DNA of 64,000 nucleotides from Marinomonas balearica (GCF_004362145.1 NZ_SNXC01000017.1:46720-110719); one strand, 5' to 3'. Positions 34,303 through 44,822 are shown, counted from the stretch's first letter. The notes: generated by a model not told the origin, from the sequence alone. Translations and numbers: made by a program.

Positions 34303-35151
34303 TTAAAGGTGCGCTTTAGCGAAGCGAGTAAAATGCGCGCGTTCTTCTATAGCAATCCAATCGTTTAGCGACCATAAATCGGCAACAGGTACATTGGTAA
34401 ATGGAAGATGATGTAAGTAACCGTCAGGTCCAAATTCCGTCGTCATTGTTGTGACGTTTCTGCCTTCTGCTAGGTGCCTTTTCCAAATGGATTCCCACAC
34501 TGATTGATGGAAAGCTAAATAAGGTTGAAACTCTGGCGCGCCTGGATGTGGCACTTGTGCCCCTTGATCGTAGCCAACTCGTGCTTGAACATGGTAAACA
34601 CGATCCAAATATTCGCTTAAATCGTCTTCAGGTTTATCCAGCAAACGTTCACATACTAATATCCAATGACTGATATCCATTGTGAACTTGAGATTTGGTA
34701 ATTGCTTAATCAAGTCCAAGGTGATCCATGGGCTATAAAGCGATGTGCCACGGTGTGTTTCAAAGCTGCAAACAATGCCTGCTTTTTCCGAAAGCTCTTG
34801 AGCTTTACCGAAAAAGTCGACTTGCTCGCTCATTCCCCAGCGATCGTTTCCGGCAAGAACGTTGATGAACTTAGCGTCCAGCTTTTGTGCGGATTCGATC
34901 AGTACTTCCATTCGATCTAGATGATGTTTAGGCGTCTCTGATTGATCCGGTATAACATCACCGCCAGAGAAGAGGATTGCGATGTAATCTAGATCGTTTT
35001 GAGAAAGACCGTTTTTGAATTGAGTTAGGTCTTTCTCTGTTAGGGGAATACGACCTTCAACACCGGTAAATCCCACTTCTTTAAGCTTTGGGGCGATCTC
35101 GTCTAATGGAGTAGTGACGCCCCAAAGTGTTCTGTATATTTCTAAATTCAT
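34303..35151 (-). CDS. Sugar phosphate isomerase/epimerase family protein
   Basis: A 282-residue TIM-barrel protein of the xylose isomerase-like (AP_endonuc_2) family. Metal-ligand-type segments are visible: FSGGDV, INVLAGNDRWG, CSFETHRGTSL (Glu/His), TMDISHWILV (Asp/His), HVQARVG (His) and TEFGPDG (Glu). Members isomerise or epimerise sugars and keto-hydroxyacids, and some are hydroxypyruvate isomerases. It is between the agmatinase-type and oxygenase genes in the same direction. Substrate unknown; the cluster suggests a hydroxylated carbon skeleton. Confidence 0.82.
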   Translation of the reverse strand: MNLEIYRTLWGVTTPLDEIAPKLKEVGFTGVEGRIPLTEKDLTQFKNGLSQNDLDYIAILFSGGDVIPDQSETPKHHLDRMEVLIESAQKLDAKFINVLAGNDRWGMSEQVDFFGKAQELSEKAGIVCSFETHRGTSLYSPWITLDLIKQLPNLKFTMDISHWILVCERLLDKPEDDLSEYLDRVYHVQARVGYDQGAQVPHPGAPEFQPYLAFHQSVWESIWKRHLAEGRNVTTMTTEFGPDGYLHHLPFTNVPVADLWSLNDWIAIEERAHFTRFAKAHL

Positions 35152-35178
35152 AATTGGCCTGCCCGCCGTAATGACGTG

Positions 35179-36144
35179 TTATCGATATTGAACACCTGGT
35201 AAAACACACAGCATTTCATATAAATAGTTCGCTGCAAGTTGAGAGGTGTTACCACTGATATCATATGGAGGTGACACTTCGACGAGATCTCCCCCAATTA
35301 TATTTAGTCCTTTACAGCCTCGAATGATTTCTAGGCCTTGAATTGATGTAAGGCCGCCTACTTCTGGTGTTCCGGTACCCGGTGCCCAAGCAGGATCAAT
35401 GCCATCAATGTCGAAAGAAATGTAAACAGGACGATCTCCTATTTTATTCCTAATTTCGCTCATCAAGGTTTCAAGCGATTTATGCCAACACTGCTCTGCT
35501 GTAACCAACTCAAAGCCTTGGCTTTCGCCCCATTTGAAGTCTTCTGCTGAGTAACCTTGAGCACGCTGACCTATTTGAAAAACGTGATCACAATCCAGTA
35601 ACTCTTCCTCAACCGCGCGGCGGAAAGTGGTTCCGTGTGCGATTTTTTCACCAAACATGTTGTCGTTGGTATCTGTGTGTGCATCAATATGGATCAATGC
35701 AACTGGACCGTGCTTCTTTTTGATCGCGCGAAGGATGGGTAAAGTAAGGGTGTGATCTCCGCCAAGTGTTAGCGGAATCAACGGGAATTGGTTCAAATGA
35801 GTGTAGTATTTTTCAATAATATCTACAGATTTCAATAGGTTGTAAGTGTTGATTGGAACATCACCAATATCACCAACTGACATGGAGTCAAAAGGTGCAG
35901 CACCCGTTGCCATATTATAGGGCCTGATCATGACTGATTCTGCCCTAATTTGGCGCGGCCCGTATCGAGTTCCTGCGCGTTGTGAAGTACCTACATCTAG
36001 AGGGATGCCTATGAATGCAGCATCCAATTCTTCAAGCTCCTCAACGAAGGGTAAACGCATCATCGTTGCACGCCCACCAAAGCGCGGCATCTCATTACCA
36101 CTTTGTGGTTGGTGAAAAGGCTTTTCTTTAGGATCTTGCATCAT
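35179..36144 (-). CDS. Agmatinase/ureohydrolase family protein
   Basis: A 321-residue ureohydrolase with the full binuclear metal signature: LGGDHTLTLP, IHIDAHTDTNDN, HGTTFRRA, and SFDIDGIDPAWAPGTGTPE. It would release urea from a guanidino compound such as agmatine, guanidinobutyrate, guanidinopropionate or guanidine. The ATG has AAGG upstream and this is the first gene of the minus-strand cluster, divergent from a LysR regulator. Since no other polyamine gene follows, a guanidino acid seems as likely as agmatine. SpeB-type naming would overstate specificity. Confidence 0.88.
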   Translation of the reverse strand: MMQDPKEKPFHQPQSGNEMPRFGGRATMMRLPFVEELEELDAAFIGIPLDVGTSQRAGTRYGPRQIRAESVMIRPYNMATGAAPFDSMSVGDIGDVPINTYNLLKSVDIIEKYYTHLNQFPLIPLTLGGDHTLTLPILRAIKKKHGPVALIHIDAHTDTNDNMFGEKIAHGTTFRRAVEEELLDCDHVFQIGQRAQGYSAEDFKWGESQGFELVTAEQCWHKSLETLMSEIRNKIGDRPVYISFDIDGIDPAWAPGTGTPEVGGLTSIQGLEIIRGCKGLNIIGGDLVEVSPPYDISGNTSQLAANYLYEMLCVLPGVQYR

Positions 36145-36290
36145 GAATCTATACCTTATAAGTCTAAAGGGTCAGGTCTTATTTGCTGAATGACATTCAT
36201 CCTAGAAAAGAGCTCTTGACTGTTAAATAGCAAATGCAAAATAATCACTTCATAGATTACTGAAGTAAGATAAAACAGGAAAAAGGGTGT

Positions 36291-37193
36291 ATGAGGCAGG
36301 ACAAGCGAATTAACGTAAGGCTTTTGGATGTATTTATTGCTGTAGTGCAGCATCAGGGGTACGCAGGTGCGCAGCAAGAGCTTAATTTAACGACATCTGC
36401 CATCAGTAATTACATGAGTGAATTAGAAGCCTACGTGGGCTTTGTCTTATGTCAGCGTGGGCGTTCGGGGTTTTCTCTTACGGAAAAAGGGCAACAATTT
36501 TTCCATCAATCGATTAAATTGCTTGATGAGATGGATCAACTAGAGCGGCACGCAGAAGCGCTGAAAGGTGATATTGGTGGTACGTTTTGCATAGCAGTAC
36601 TGGATGCAACGGTTATGGATAAATCCTTATCCCTGCATGAGATCATTCGAAAATTCAGTGAAAAATTTCCCGCTGTCCACCTTAACCTTCAGATTCGAAG
36701 TCCGTATGAGCAGGTTCAAGGTATTCTAAATAATCAAATCGATCTCGCGATTGGCAATTATCCATCCAGTGTAAACAATGTTATCGAAGAAAAACTCTAC
36801 CGAGAGCAGCATTGGCTGTATTGCAGCCACTTGCATCCATTATTTGAAGAAAATTACATATCGGTTGAACAAGCGACGAAGTGCGGGCTGGTCACGAGAA
36901 GCTACTGGAATACATCAGATTTAAGGAAAAGAGGATTCGGACACAGTACTGCAACTGTAGAAAGTATGGAGGCTCAGCTCACACTGATATTATCAGGAAA
37001 ATATGTTGGTTATTTACCTGAACATTATGCTAAAAGCTTCGTCAAAGAAGATCGCTTACGTCCCATATTGCCCAGCGAATTTGGTTATCAGGCACCGTTT
37101 TCTATGATTTGTCGCCGTGGTCGAAGCCGAGAGCTCTTTATACAAACGATGCGTGAATTGCTCAGCCAACAAACGGCGAAGAGCGCAAAATAG
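36291..37193 (+). CDS. LysR family transcriptional regulator
   Basis: A 300-residue LysR regulator. The N-terminal winged helix (NVRLLDVFIAVVQHQGYAGAQQ, LNLTTSAISNYMSELEAYVG) is followed by the periplasmic-binding-like effector domain (GTFCIAVLDATVMDKSLSL; LAIGNYPSSVNN). It is divergent from the agmatinase-type cluster with a 146-base shared promoter region, so it likely controls that cluster in response to its substrate. The ATG 36291 has AAAGG upstream. Confidence 0.9.
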   Translation: MRQDKRINVRLLDVFIAVVQHQGYAGAQQELNLTTSAISNYMSELEAYVGFVLCQRGRSGFSLTEKGQQFFHQSIKLLDEMDQLERHAEALKGDIGGTFCIAVLDATVMDKSLSLHEIIRKFSEKFPAVHLNLQIRSPYEQVQGILNNQIDLAIGNYPSSVNNVIEEKLYREQHWLYCSHLHPLFEENYISVEQATKCGLVTRSYWNTSDLRKRGFGHSTATVESMEAQLTLILSGKYVGYLPEHYAKSFVKEDRLRPILPSEFGYQAPFSMICRRGRSRELFIQTMRELLSQQTAKSAK

Positions 37194-37508
37194 GAAGATA
37201 CCCCCTCGGTAACGTCGGCTTTTTGGTTTTTAGCGAGCGCACAATTGACTCAAAAGTGATTGCAAATGTTGAGGGGGTTCTTTAAAGTCCCATTTTTTTC
37301 TAAATGTGAGAAACTGTGCAATTGCTCTCATTTAGGAAAATGTTAACTAGAATATGTACTTAAAAGTAAGAATAGAAGGTGATTAACATCGCATAAGGCG
37401 AAAAGCGAACTGGCTTTATATGACCTGAAACTTCCTCTAAAACGTCATCATTCCCACCTAAATTAGATATAAAAATGTCCCTTTAGGATGTAGTAAAATA
37501 GGAATCAC
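37194..37508. other. Gene-free stretch upstream of third chemoreceptor
   Basis: About 315 bases with no coding frame I can support. It presumably contains the terminator of the LysR gene and the promoter of the chemoreceptor, but no single site is convincing. Confidence 0.4.
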
Positions 37509-39122
37509 ATGAATAATCTATCAATGAGAGCAAAATTTATAGCGCTTGTTAGTTCCATCATTATCGTGTTTTTGGTGGCATTGAGCGTAATGAAGTCGAA
37601 AAGTACTGACTTGGTAGACAGCTTCGACCGCTTTTATAGTGAAAGCCACGCCACTTCATTAAATTTGGAGCGCATTAAAGAAGCTCAAGTAAGCATTATG
37701 GTTAATGTAAGAGGTTTACAAATTGCCTATCTACTGTCTTTAGATAAACAAACCCCACCCTATTTAGAAGCCATTTCAGAAGCTTACAACAAGACCCCTG
37801 GATTATTTTCAAACTTGAGCGAAGGCTTTAATGGCGATACGAGTGTTTTGAAAAAACTGCAGGACTTGACCGAAGATTTTGAATACAAGACACAAAATTT
37901 CGTCAAAGCGATGCAAAATTCGGATAACCACAAAGCGCCATTTCCAGTGTTTTCTGCTTTTATGACGTCTTACAAGACGCTGATGGCGTATTTTTCTGAT
38001 TTGACTGAACAAAACCACTTAGAGGTTTTAAAAGCCAAGCAGGAAACTGAAACGCTTGTATCTGAAATAGAATTTTATTTCTGGGGCGCAATTCTCATTG
38101 CCTTAAGTGTTTCGTTAACACTGGGCTACATTATTTCAAATAATATTGTGAATGGAATCCGCAATGTTCGAAGTGCCGCACAAAGTATGGCTGAAGGGCA
38201 TTTGAATAAACCTATCGCAGTCTCGGGCAACGATGAAATTTCAGATTTGGGCAACGCGATCAATGTGACAACTCAAAATCTACGTACTGTGATCAACAAC
38301 GTATTGAGTTCAGTTAATACTGTTAACGAAAACAGCCAAGGTGTACTTAAGGCCAACAACGATGTTGCGGAGTGCTCACTGGAAATTATGGAGAACACTG
38401 AACAAGTTGTTGTTGCTCTTGATCAGATGTCAGCCAATAACCACACTATTTCTGACAATACACAGCAGTCTGCGGAAGCCGCCAATGAAATTCGCAAAGT
38501 GGCACAAACCAGTCTATCAGCCGCACATAACACGCTAAACGCCATTAATGACTTAGTTGCTGCTTTAAAAGAAACCAACGGCGTTGTCAGTGAACTTCGT
38601 AATGAAACTAATAACATTGAGACGATTCTTGGTGTCATACGAGGAATTGCAGAGCAGACGAATCTGCTTGCATTAAATGCCGCAATAGAAGCAGCACGAG
38701 CAGGTGAGAGTGGGCGAGGTTTCGCAGTCGTCGCTGACGAGGTAAGAGGGTTGGCTCAACGCTCCCAAGACAGTGTAAATGAAATAGAAGCACTGCTACT
38801 GAAGCTAAACGACGCCAGCAATCGGGCGGTTAGCCAAATGGACAGTAGCCTAGTGCTCGTTGAGTCCTCTCACGATCAAGTCGCACAAGGCAATGAACTA
38901 ACGAGCAATATACTGGAGCGTATTGAAGGCATTTCTGATCAAACTCAGCAAATTGCTTCTTCCGCAGCAGAACAGATTTCTGTGTCAGAAAACATCAATA
39001 GAAAAATGCACTCTGTTCGCGATCTAACGCAGCACAATGCAGAAATCGCAAAAAGCTCAGGTGTAGACATGGCCGAAAGCAGTGTCGATGTACAGCAGCA
39101 GCTTAGTTTCTTTAAGCTCTAA
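37509..39122 (+). CDS. Methyl-accepting chemotaxis protein, 4HB-type sensor
   Basis: A 537-residue chemoreceptor with TM1 at about 9-28, a helical periplasmic domain of about 155 residues consistent with a four-helix bundle, TM2 at about 191-212, HAMP (213-265) and a cytoplasmic signalling domain with tip [20 protein letters not shown] and [16 protein letters not shown]. There is no CheR pentapeptide. It follows the LysR gene after 315 bases and precedes the convergent ilvY. Ligand unknown; location beside the amino-acid/guanidino cluster is only suggestive. Confidence 0.92.
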   Translation: MNNLSMRAKFIALVSSIIIVFLVALSVMKSKSTDLVDSFDRFYSESHATSLNLERIKEAQVSIMVNVRGLQIAYLLSLDKQTPPYLEAISEAYNKTPGLFSNLSEGFNGDTSVLKKLQDLTEDFEYKTQNFVKAMQNSDNHKAPFPVFSAFMTSYKTLMAYFSDLTEQNHLEVLKAKQETETLVSEIEFYFWGAILIALSVSLTLGYIISNNIVNGIRNVRSAAQSMAEGHLNKPIAVSGNDEISDLGNAINVTTQNLRTVINNVLSSVNTVNENSQGVLKANNDVAECSLEIMENTEQVVVALDQMSANNHTISDNTQQSAEAANEIRKVAQTSLSAAHNTLNAINDLVAALKETNGVVSELRNETNNIETILGVIRGIAEQTNLLALNAAIEAARAGESGRGFAVVADEVRGLAQRSQDSVNEIEALLLKLNDASNRAVSQMDSSLVLVESSHDQVAQGNELTSNILERIEGISDQTQQIASSAAEQISVSENINRKMHSVRDLTQHNAEIAKSSGVDMAESSVDVQQQLSFFKL

Positions 39123-39255
39123 TCGTTGCGCTATCCATACTCGTATTCACACTTAAAGTAGTTAGTAACAAGTGAAGGTGTGAATACGGCTTCTGATTTC
39201 GGTTATACCTTTCTCTTTCTCTTTCTCCTAAAGCCCGATTTACCTGAATTGGGCT

Positions 39256-40152
39256 CTATTTACTGGTCATTAGGCTCCAAAACGCCTCGACCATCGGGTT
39301 CTTTAGGCTCTTGTTAAGAGTGAATAAGCCAATGTCGTACGGAGCGAGCTCTGGCTGAACATCCCACACTTGTACACGTTCTTTTAAGGGGCTGTTGTCC
39401 AGTACGATGCTGGGCACAACACCTACACCAAACCCCAAACTCACCATACTAACAATGGCCTCATTACCGGCAACCTGCGCATAAATAGTCGGGGAGATGT
39501 CTTGTTTACGAAACCATTGATCAATGCTGTTTCTTGATACACCCGCTTCCGAAAGGATCATCGGAACTTTGCTCCATTGGTCGGCTGTCTCAGGCGGCTG
39601 GGTCGGAACACTGGGCAAATGCTGTTCCACAGGCGCAATGAAAACGAGTGGCGATATCGTTATAGGCTTGAAGGCCAAGTTGCGCGCAACGGAAGTAGGG
39701 TGTGCTGCAATGGTAATGTCTTCTTTACCGTCTAAAATTCGGGCAATGGCTTCATCTGGGTCGCCGGTGTGAAGCTTAATTTCAATGCCCGGATGCACTT
39801 GTCGAAACTGATTTAGCAGTTCAAACAAAAAGCTGTAACTTGCCGTAACCGAACAATAAATACTGATTTCACCGTGCAATTGATCGGAGCTGTCGGCCAG
39901 CTCGTGTCGAATGAGTCGCCATTGACTAACGGCATCGCGCGCATACGTCAGAAATTTCTTCCCTTCTTGTGTGAGCGTTACAGTTCGGTTGTCACGCGTA
40001 AACAGTTCAACACCTACTTCGTCTTCCAATTGGCGAATGTTTCTGGAGAGGGCTGAAATGCTGATATTGCATTCCTCGCTTGCTCGACCAAAATGCAAGG
40101 TTTCTGCTAGTGCTAAAAAGTGTTTTATCGATTTTATATTCATATTGTCCAT
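39256..40152 (-). CDS. ilvY: LysR-type activator of ilvC
   Basis: A 298-residue LysR regulator matching IlvY in length, N-terminal sequence (SIKHFLALAETLHFGRASEECNISISALSRNIRQLEDEVG) and position divergent from ilvC. IlvY activates ilvC in response to acetolactate/acetohydroxybutyrate. The start may be ATG 40152 or ATG 40143. The 180-base intergenic region contains TTGCAA repeats that may be its sites. Confidence 0.9.
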   Translation of the reverse strand: MDNMNIKSIKHFLALAETLHFGRASEECNISISALSRNIRQLEDEVGVELFTRDNRTVTLTQEGKKFLTYARDAVSQWRLIRHELADSSDQLHGEISIYCSVTASYSFLFELLNQFRQVHPGIEIKLHTGDPDEAIARILDGKEDITIAAHPTSVARNLAFKPITISPLVFIAPVEQHLPSVPTQPPETADQWSKVPMILSEAGVSRNSIDQWFRKQDISPTIYAQVAGNEAIVSMVSLGFGVGVVPSIVLDNSPLKERVQVWDVQPELAPYDIGLFTLNKSLKNPMVEAFWSLMTSK

Positions 40153-40163
40153 TCTAAATCAGT

Positions 40164-40192
40164 ATTGCAAAAAATGGGACGTTATATTGCAA
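40164..40192. promoter_or_regulatory. Possible IlvY binding region
   Basis: Two ATTGCAA copies (40164-40170 and 40186-40192) lie 22 bases apart in the ilvY-ilvC intergenic region next to the ilvY start. Placement matches expected regulator sites; the match to the E. coli operator is from memory and imprecise. Confidence 0.38.
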
Positions 40193-40335
40193 ATATATCA
40201 ATTTACGAAAGAACGATATTTAACTAAAGTAACGGCCATTGTTTACTTAGGCTCTTAAATGTCTTTGTAACACGTATTTAATATCAGTGTGGCTTGATCA
40301 CTGATACCACTAAAACAGATTAGGAAATGCTTATC

Positions 40336-41808
40336 ATGGCTAACTATTTCAATACTTTGCCGCTTCGCGAGCAATTAGAACAACTAGGCAAATGTCGTTT
40401 CATGGACAGCTCTGAATTTGCTGACGGCGTAGAAGCGCTTAAAGGCAAAAAAATGGTTGTTATCGGTTGTGGTGCACAAGGCCTTAACCAAGGTTTGAAC
40501 CTACGTGACAGCGGTCTAGATGTATCTTACGCTTTGCGTGAAGCTGCTATCGCTGAAAAGCGTCAGTCTTGGAAAAATGCTACGGAAAACGGCTTCGTTG
40601 TTGGTACATACGAAGACCTAATCCCAACAGCTGACGTTGTATTGAACCTAACGCCTGATAAGCAACACACTCCAGTTGTTAAAGCGGTTATGCCTCTTAT
40701 GAAAGAAGGCGCTTGCCTATCTTACTCTCACGGTTTCAACATCGTGGAAGAAGGCATGCAAATCCGTGAAGACCTAACAGTAATCATGGTTGCTCCTAAG
40801 TGCCCAGGTTCTGAAGTACGTGCTGAATACGTTCGTGGTTTCGGTGTACCAACGCTTATCGCTGTACACGAAGACAACGATCCTAAAGGCGAAGGTCTTG
40901 CACTAGCGAAAGCTTACGCTGTAGGTACTGGCGGTCACAAAGCAGGCGTTCTAATGTCTTCTTTCATCGCAGAAGTTAAATCTGACCTTATGGGTGAGCA
41001 AACTATCCTTTGTGGTATGTTGCAAACTGGTTCTATCCTTTGTTTCGACAAAATGGTTGAAGAAGGTATCGACGCAGGTTACGCATCTAAATTGATCCAG
41101 TACGGCTGGGAAACAGTAACAGAAGCATTGAAATACGGCGGCGTGACTAACATGCTAGATCGTCTTTCTAACCCAGCTAAGATCAAAGCATTTGATCTTT
41201 CTGAAGAGCTTAAAGTGATCATGCGCCCTCTATACAACAAGCACCAAGATGACATCATCAACGGTACTTTCTCTCGCGTTATGATGGAAGACTGGGCGAA
41301 CGATGATAAGAACCTTCTAGGCTGGCGTGCAGAAACGGCTGAGACTAATTTCGAGAAAACACCAGCAGGTGATGTTGAAATTTCTGAGCAAGAGTTCTTC
41401 GACAACGGTATCTTGATGGTTGCTATGGTGAAAGCAGGTGTTGAACTAGCATTCGAAACAATGACAGCAGCGGGTATCATCGCTGAATCTGCATACTACG
41501 AATCTCTACACGAAACACCACTTATCGCGAACACAATCGCTCGTAAGAAACTTTACGAAATGAACGCGACAATCTCTGATACAGCTGAGTACGGTTGTTA
41601 CCTATACAACCACGCTTGCCTACCGTTGCTAGGTGACTTCATGAAAGACATCAAGACTGACGTAATCGGTAAAGGTCTAGATCTTGAAGACGCTGGCGTA
41701 GACAACGCTCGTCTAATCGAAGTAAACGAAGCGCTTCGCAGCCACCCAGTAGAGGCTATTGGTGGCGTTCTTCGTGGCCACATGGCTGACATGAAGAAAA
41801 TCGTTTAA
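40336..41808 (+). CDS. ilvC: Ketol-acid reductoisomerase, class II (long form)
   Basis: KARI catalyses alkyl migration and NADPH reduction in valine and isoleucine synthesis. At 490 residues with [20 protein letters not shown] at the start it is the long class II enzyme of enterobacterial type. The Rossmann site [20 protein letters not shown] and duplicated C-terminal KARI domains (two [27 protein letters not shown] repeats) are visible. ATG 40336 fits the E. coli N-terminus, with AGGAA upstream. Codons are strongly biased to those of highly expressed genes compared with its neighbours. Confidence 0.97.
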   Translation: MANYFNTLPLREQLEQLGKCRFMDSSEFADGVEALKGKKMVVIGCGAQGLNQGLNLRDSGLDVSYALREAAIAEKRQSWKNATENGFVVGTYEDLIPTADVVLNLTPDKQHTPVVKAVMPLMKEGACLSYSHGFNIVEEGMQIREDLTVIMVAPKCPGSEVRAEYVRGFGVPTLIAVHEDNDPKGEGLALAKAYAVGTGGHKAGVLMSSFIAEVKSDLMGEQTILCGMLQTGSILCFDKMVEEGIDAGYASKLIQYGWETVTEALKYGGVTNMLDRLSNPAKIKAFDLSEELKVIMRPLYNKHQDDIINGTFSRVMMEDWANDDKNLLGWRAETAETNFEKTPAGDVEISEQEFFDNGILMVAMVKAGVELAFETMTAAGIIAESAYYESLHETPLIANTIARKKLYEMNATISDTAEYGCYLYNHACLPLLGDFMKDIKTDVIGKGLDLEDAGVDNARLIEVNEALRSHPVEAIGGVLRGHMADMKKIV

Positions 41809-41835
41809 TCGGTTGATTCATTAGTCATACCAATA

Positions 41836-41869
41836 AAAAAGCCGAGTCCTAATATGACTCGGCTTTTTA
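41836..41869 (+). terminator. Rho-independent terminator after ilvC
   Basis: GCCGAGTC (41841-41848) pairs perfectly with GACTCGGC (41856-41863), flanked by A and T runs that extend the stem. Classical intrinsic terminator. Confidence 0.9.
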
Positions 41870-41907
41870 GTTTCTGTTCACACACTTTTTTGTTTGGTAA
41901 GTAAAAT

Positions 41908-43368
41908 ATGGATACTCAAAATAGCTTAGACGGCATTCGCCTAGAAAATCTAACCGTCAACTTTGATGAAAAATTTACGCTATGCAATATTGATTGGACA
42001 ATTGAACCAAGCCAACATTGGGTGATCACAGGAACAAATGGCTCAGGTAAATCGGCGCTTGCTGCGATACTTGCAGGAGTAGGGGAGATTACGTCCGGCA
42101 AGATCGAAGGAGTACCGAATAATATTGGGCTTGTATCGTTTGAAGCTCAGGCAGAATTGATTGCCAATGAGCTGAAGAAAGACGATGCCGACATCATGGA
42201 TGTTATCTCATTAGGAACACCCGTTCATGAAATGATCTTCACGGATTGTTTAGAGCCAGAACTGGCGACTGAGCTGGTGGAAAAATTTGGCCTGACTTCG
42301 CTCATGGATCGTGCGTTTCGCAAATTATCAACCGGTGAAACACGCAAGGTAATGCTTATTCGGGCATTATCGAACAAACCTGATCTACTGCTGCTAGACG
42401 AACCATTTGATGGGCTAGATGCAGACACCCTCGCCATGTTGCAAGCCCATTTGGCATCCATCATCGAAACCACGCCCATGATCATGGTGTTAAATCGTTT
42501 TGACGAAATGCCAGACTTTATTACCCACATCGCCTACATGGATAAACAGGGCGACAGCGCAGGACAACTGAAATACACCGTCAATCGACAAGATGACGTG
42601 GCTTATAATGAGCTTTACCAGTTATTGCACCTTAAAACGACGGATCTTGATGTCCCCGAGATGGATGAGAGCGAAAAACCGCCCGCGTTAGATCCAAGCC
42701 AGCCTTTAGTAAAGCTCACTGATATCAACATCAAATACAGCGATACCGTGATTGTCGATAAGTTAAATTGGACGATTGAGCCCGGAAAACACTGGCAACT
42801 TAGCGGCCCAAATGGCTGTGGTAAAACAGGCATATTATCCCTAATTACAGGCGATCACCCACAGTGTTATGTAAACGACATCTTCGTGTTTGGCTTTCAG
42901 CGCGGTAACGGCGAAAGCATTTGGCAGATTAAGCAGTACATTGGCTATGTTTCCACCTCATTGCAATGGGAATACCGTGTCAGTACCAGTTGTCGAAACG
43001 TAATCATTTCAGGCTTTTTTGACAGTATTGGCATGTATTCACGGCCGTCAGACAAACAGAAAAAAATCGCAGACGAATGGCTAGCGTTGCTTGGTATGAC
43101 CGACCGAGCAGATCAACCGTTCAATAAACTTTCTTACGGCGACCAGCGTTTACTTCTCATTGCCCGTGCGATGGTAAAACACCCACCGTTACTCATCCTC
43201 GATGAACCTTGCCTTGGTCTCGACGACATGAACCGCCAACTGGTTTTAGCGCTTATTGAAAAAATCTGCGCAGGCTCAGAAACCACCGTCCTTTATGTAA
43301 ACCACCATGCCGAAGACAAGATCAAAGGCATTGAAAACTACCTCGCCATGACGAAAAATAACGAATGA
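41908..43368 (+). CDS. modF: ModF-type double ATP-binding protein
   Basis: A 486-residue cytoplasmic protein with two ABC ATPase domains. Domain 1 has GTNGSGKSALA, LSTGETRKVML and LLLLDEPFDGLD. Domain 2 has SGPNGCGKTGILSL, the ModF-like stretch YVSTSLQWEYRVSTSCRNVI plus SGFFDSIGMYS, LSYGDQRLLLIARAM and LLILDEPCLGLD. ModF (PhrA) is linked to molybdate transport operons in E. coli, though its role is unclear. No modABC lies nearby. The gene abuts the integron. Confidence 0.9.
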   Translation: MDTQNSLDGIRLENLTVNFDEKFTLCNIDWTIEPSQHWVITGTNGSGKSALAAILAGVGEITSGKIEGVPNNIGLVSFEAQAELIANELKKDDADIMDVISLGTPVHEMIFTDCLEPELATELVEKFGLTSLMDRAFRKLSTGETRKVMLIRALSNKPDLLLLDEPFDGLDADTLAMLQAHLASIIETTPMIMVLNRFDEMPDFITHIAYMDKQGDSAGQLKYTVNRQDDVAYNELYQLLHLKTTDLDVPEMDESEKPPALDPSQPLVKLTDINIKYSDTVIVDKLNWTIEPGKHWQLSGPNGCGKTGILSLITGDHPQCYVNDIFVFGFQRGNGESIWQIKQYIGYVSTSLQWEYRVSTSCRNVIISGFFDSIGMYSRPSDKQKKIADEWLALLGMTDRADQPFNKLSYGDQRLLLIARAMVKHPPLLILDEPCLGLDDMNRQLVLALIEKICAGSETTVLYVNHHAEDKIKGIENYLAMTKNNE

Positions 43369-43447
43369 ACTAAAAGTTCACTTTAACTAATGCTCCCTTG
43401 CCTTGAGCTAGGGGGGAGGCTTAATAGCACCTACGGATTGTCAGATT

Positions 43448-43470
43448 CCCTCCCTTTGCCAAGGGGAGGG
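43448..43470 (+). terminator. Hairpin between modF and the integron integrase
   Basis: CCCTCCC (43448-43454) pairs with GGGAGGG (43464-43470) and is followed by a T-rich stretch. It may terminate both convergent genes. A second G-rich block lies at about 43409-43418. Confidence 0.55.
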
Positions 43471-43524
43471 GTCTTTGTTTGCAAAATTTTAGGTTTATCA
43501 AAGTGTTGTAAGCGAAAGCCAGTG

Positions 43525-44487
43525 TTATAAAATGTCGTCTAAGGGGCTGTTGGTTCCTGCAAAATGCTGCCCGATTACGTGAGTGTATATTTGAGTAGTG
43601 GAAACGTCTTCATGTCCTAATAGCTCTTGAACGGTGCGGATGTCTCGTCCAGATAATAGCAGTTGTGTTGCAAATGAATGTCGGAACGTATGGCAATTGA
43701 CTCGTTTTCCTTCAATCTTGGATTTCGATACAGCTTGTTTTAACGCTTTTCGAGCAACGGAATCATGTAGATGATGTCTGCAAAGTTCGCCTGTTAACGG
43801 GTGAGGGCATAAACCAGTGGATGGAAATAGAAACATCCAACCCGCTTGTTGATAGGCATTGGGGTATTTCCTTGAAAGAGCAAAAGGTAATGATGGGCCG
43901 ACGCCTTGTTGATTGTCTCTAGCTTGAATCTCTAGTACCGTTTCCTTTTGAGCTTGAATGCTTTCGGTAAGTTTGCTGCTTAAAATAGTCGTTCTGTCTT
44001 TATTGCCCTTGCTGCATCTAACATTCAAACTGCCACGCTCTATGTCAATATCCTGAATTCGGATTCTGAGACATTCACTGATTCGTAAACCACTGCCGAA
44101 TAGTATTGAAAATATTAACTTATTGCGTGAGCACATCTCGTCAAGAATTAATCGAATCTCATTAGCAGACAAAACGGTAGGGAGCCGTCTTCCCTGTTTT
44201 GCGTGCTGAAACCCTAACTCCCCCAATGGTTGCTCAAGGACTTTGTTGTACAGAAAAGCAAGTGCGTTCAACGCCGATTTCTGTGTGTTAATGGCAACAT
44301 GGCGCTCTGTTGCGAGAAAGGATAGAAAATCACGAACTTCGCTCGCCCCCATATTTCTTGGGTGAGTTAATTTATGGTAACGAATAAAAAACCGTATCCA
44401 ATAAAGATATGACTTCTCGGTTTTCATGCTGTAGCCGCGAAGGCGTAGTTCCTCTTTTATCCATTTCATAAAAGGGCTAGATGACAT
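43525..44487 (-). CDS. intI: Integron integrase IntI
   Basis: A tyrosine recombinase of 320 residues. The IntI-specific insertion between catalytic boxes is present (ALSRKYPNAYQQAGWMFLFP followed by STGLCPHPLTGELCRHH), which separates it from XerC/D. Catalytic residues appear in GSGLRISECLR (Arg), CHTFRHSFATQLL (His, Arg), ELLGHEDVSTTQIY (His, Tyr). ATG 44487 has AAGGAG upstream; the longer frame adds 33 unsupported residues. The gene faces away from the array to its right, the standard integron layout. A LexA box lies in its promoter. Confidence 0.95.
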   Translation of the reverse strand: MSSSPFMKWIKEELRLRGYSMKTEKSYLYWIRFFIRYHKLTHPRNMGASEVRDFLSFLATERHVAINTQKSALNALAFLYNKVLEQPLGELGFQHAKQGRRLPTVLSANEIRLILDEMCSRNKLIFSILFGSGLRISECLRIRIQDIDIERGSLNVRCSKGNKDRTTILSSKLTESIQAQKETVLEIQARDNQQGVGPSLPFALSRKYPNAYQQAGWMFLFPSTGLCPHPLTGELCRHHLHDSVARKALKQAVSKSKIEGKRVNCHTFRHSFATQLLLSGRDIRTVQELLGHEDVSTTQIYTHVIGQHFAGTNSPLDDIL

Positions 44488-44512
44488 TTCACTCTCCTTG
44501 TGAAACTTAATA

Positions 44513-44532
44513 AACTGTACAAATATACAGTT
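44513..44532 (-). promoter_or_regulatory. LexA (SOS) box upstream of intI
   Basis: AACTGTACAAATATACAGTT is a CTGT-N8-ACAG palindrome about 30 bases upstream of the intI start, matching the gammaproteobacterial LexA consensus. SOS control of integron integrases by LexA is established in Vibrio and mobile integrons, so this site likely couples cassette recombination to DNA damage. Confidence 0.88.
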
Positions 44533-44576
44533 TATTTTTGATTTATCAAAATTTTTGCTCGTATTTATGATGTGAA

Positions 44577-44812
44577 TGAAATTCACTTTCTCGTTTTGAC
44601 TATTACGTCTACTAAAAGTGTATTAATATCAAATGTATAGTGAATGGGTGGCCGAAATAGTGTGCCATACCGATAAATACATATGCGCATGCTCGTTTTC
44701 AATGCTCGCTTTTTCGGGAGGGTTGAAAAGTTATTTTTATTCAAAGGGTTAGGGATAAGTGTGAAATAACCCGACTGGATAAATGAGCATGCCTATTAAT
44801 AAAATGTTATGA
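44577..44812 (+). other. attI recombination region, copy 1
   Basis: The stretch between intI and the first cassette. It ends at the core GTTATGA (44806-44812), where the first cassette joins. About 235 bases are repeated at 45553-45791, and similarity stops at the same GTTATG core, as expected when a cassette recombines at attI. Confidence 0.72.
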
Positions 44813-44822
44813 CTTTTGAAGT

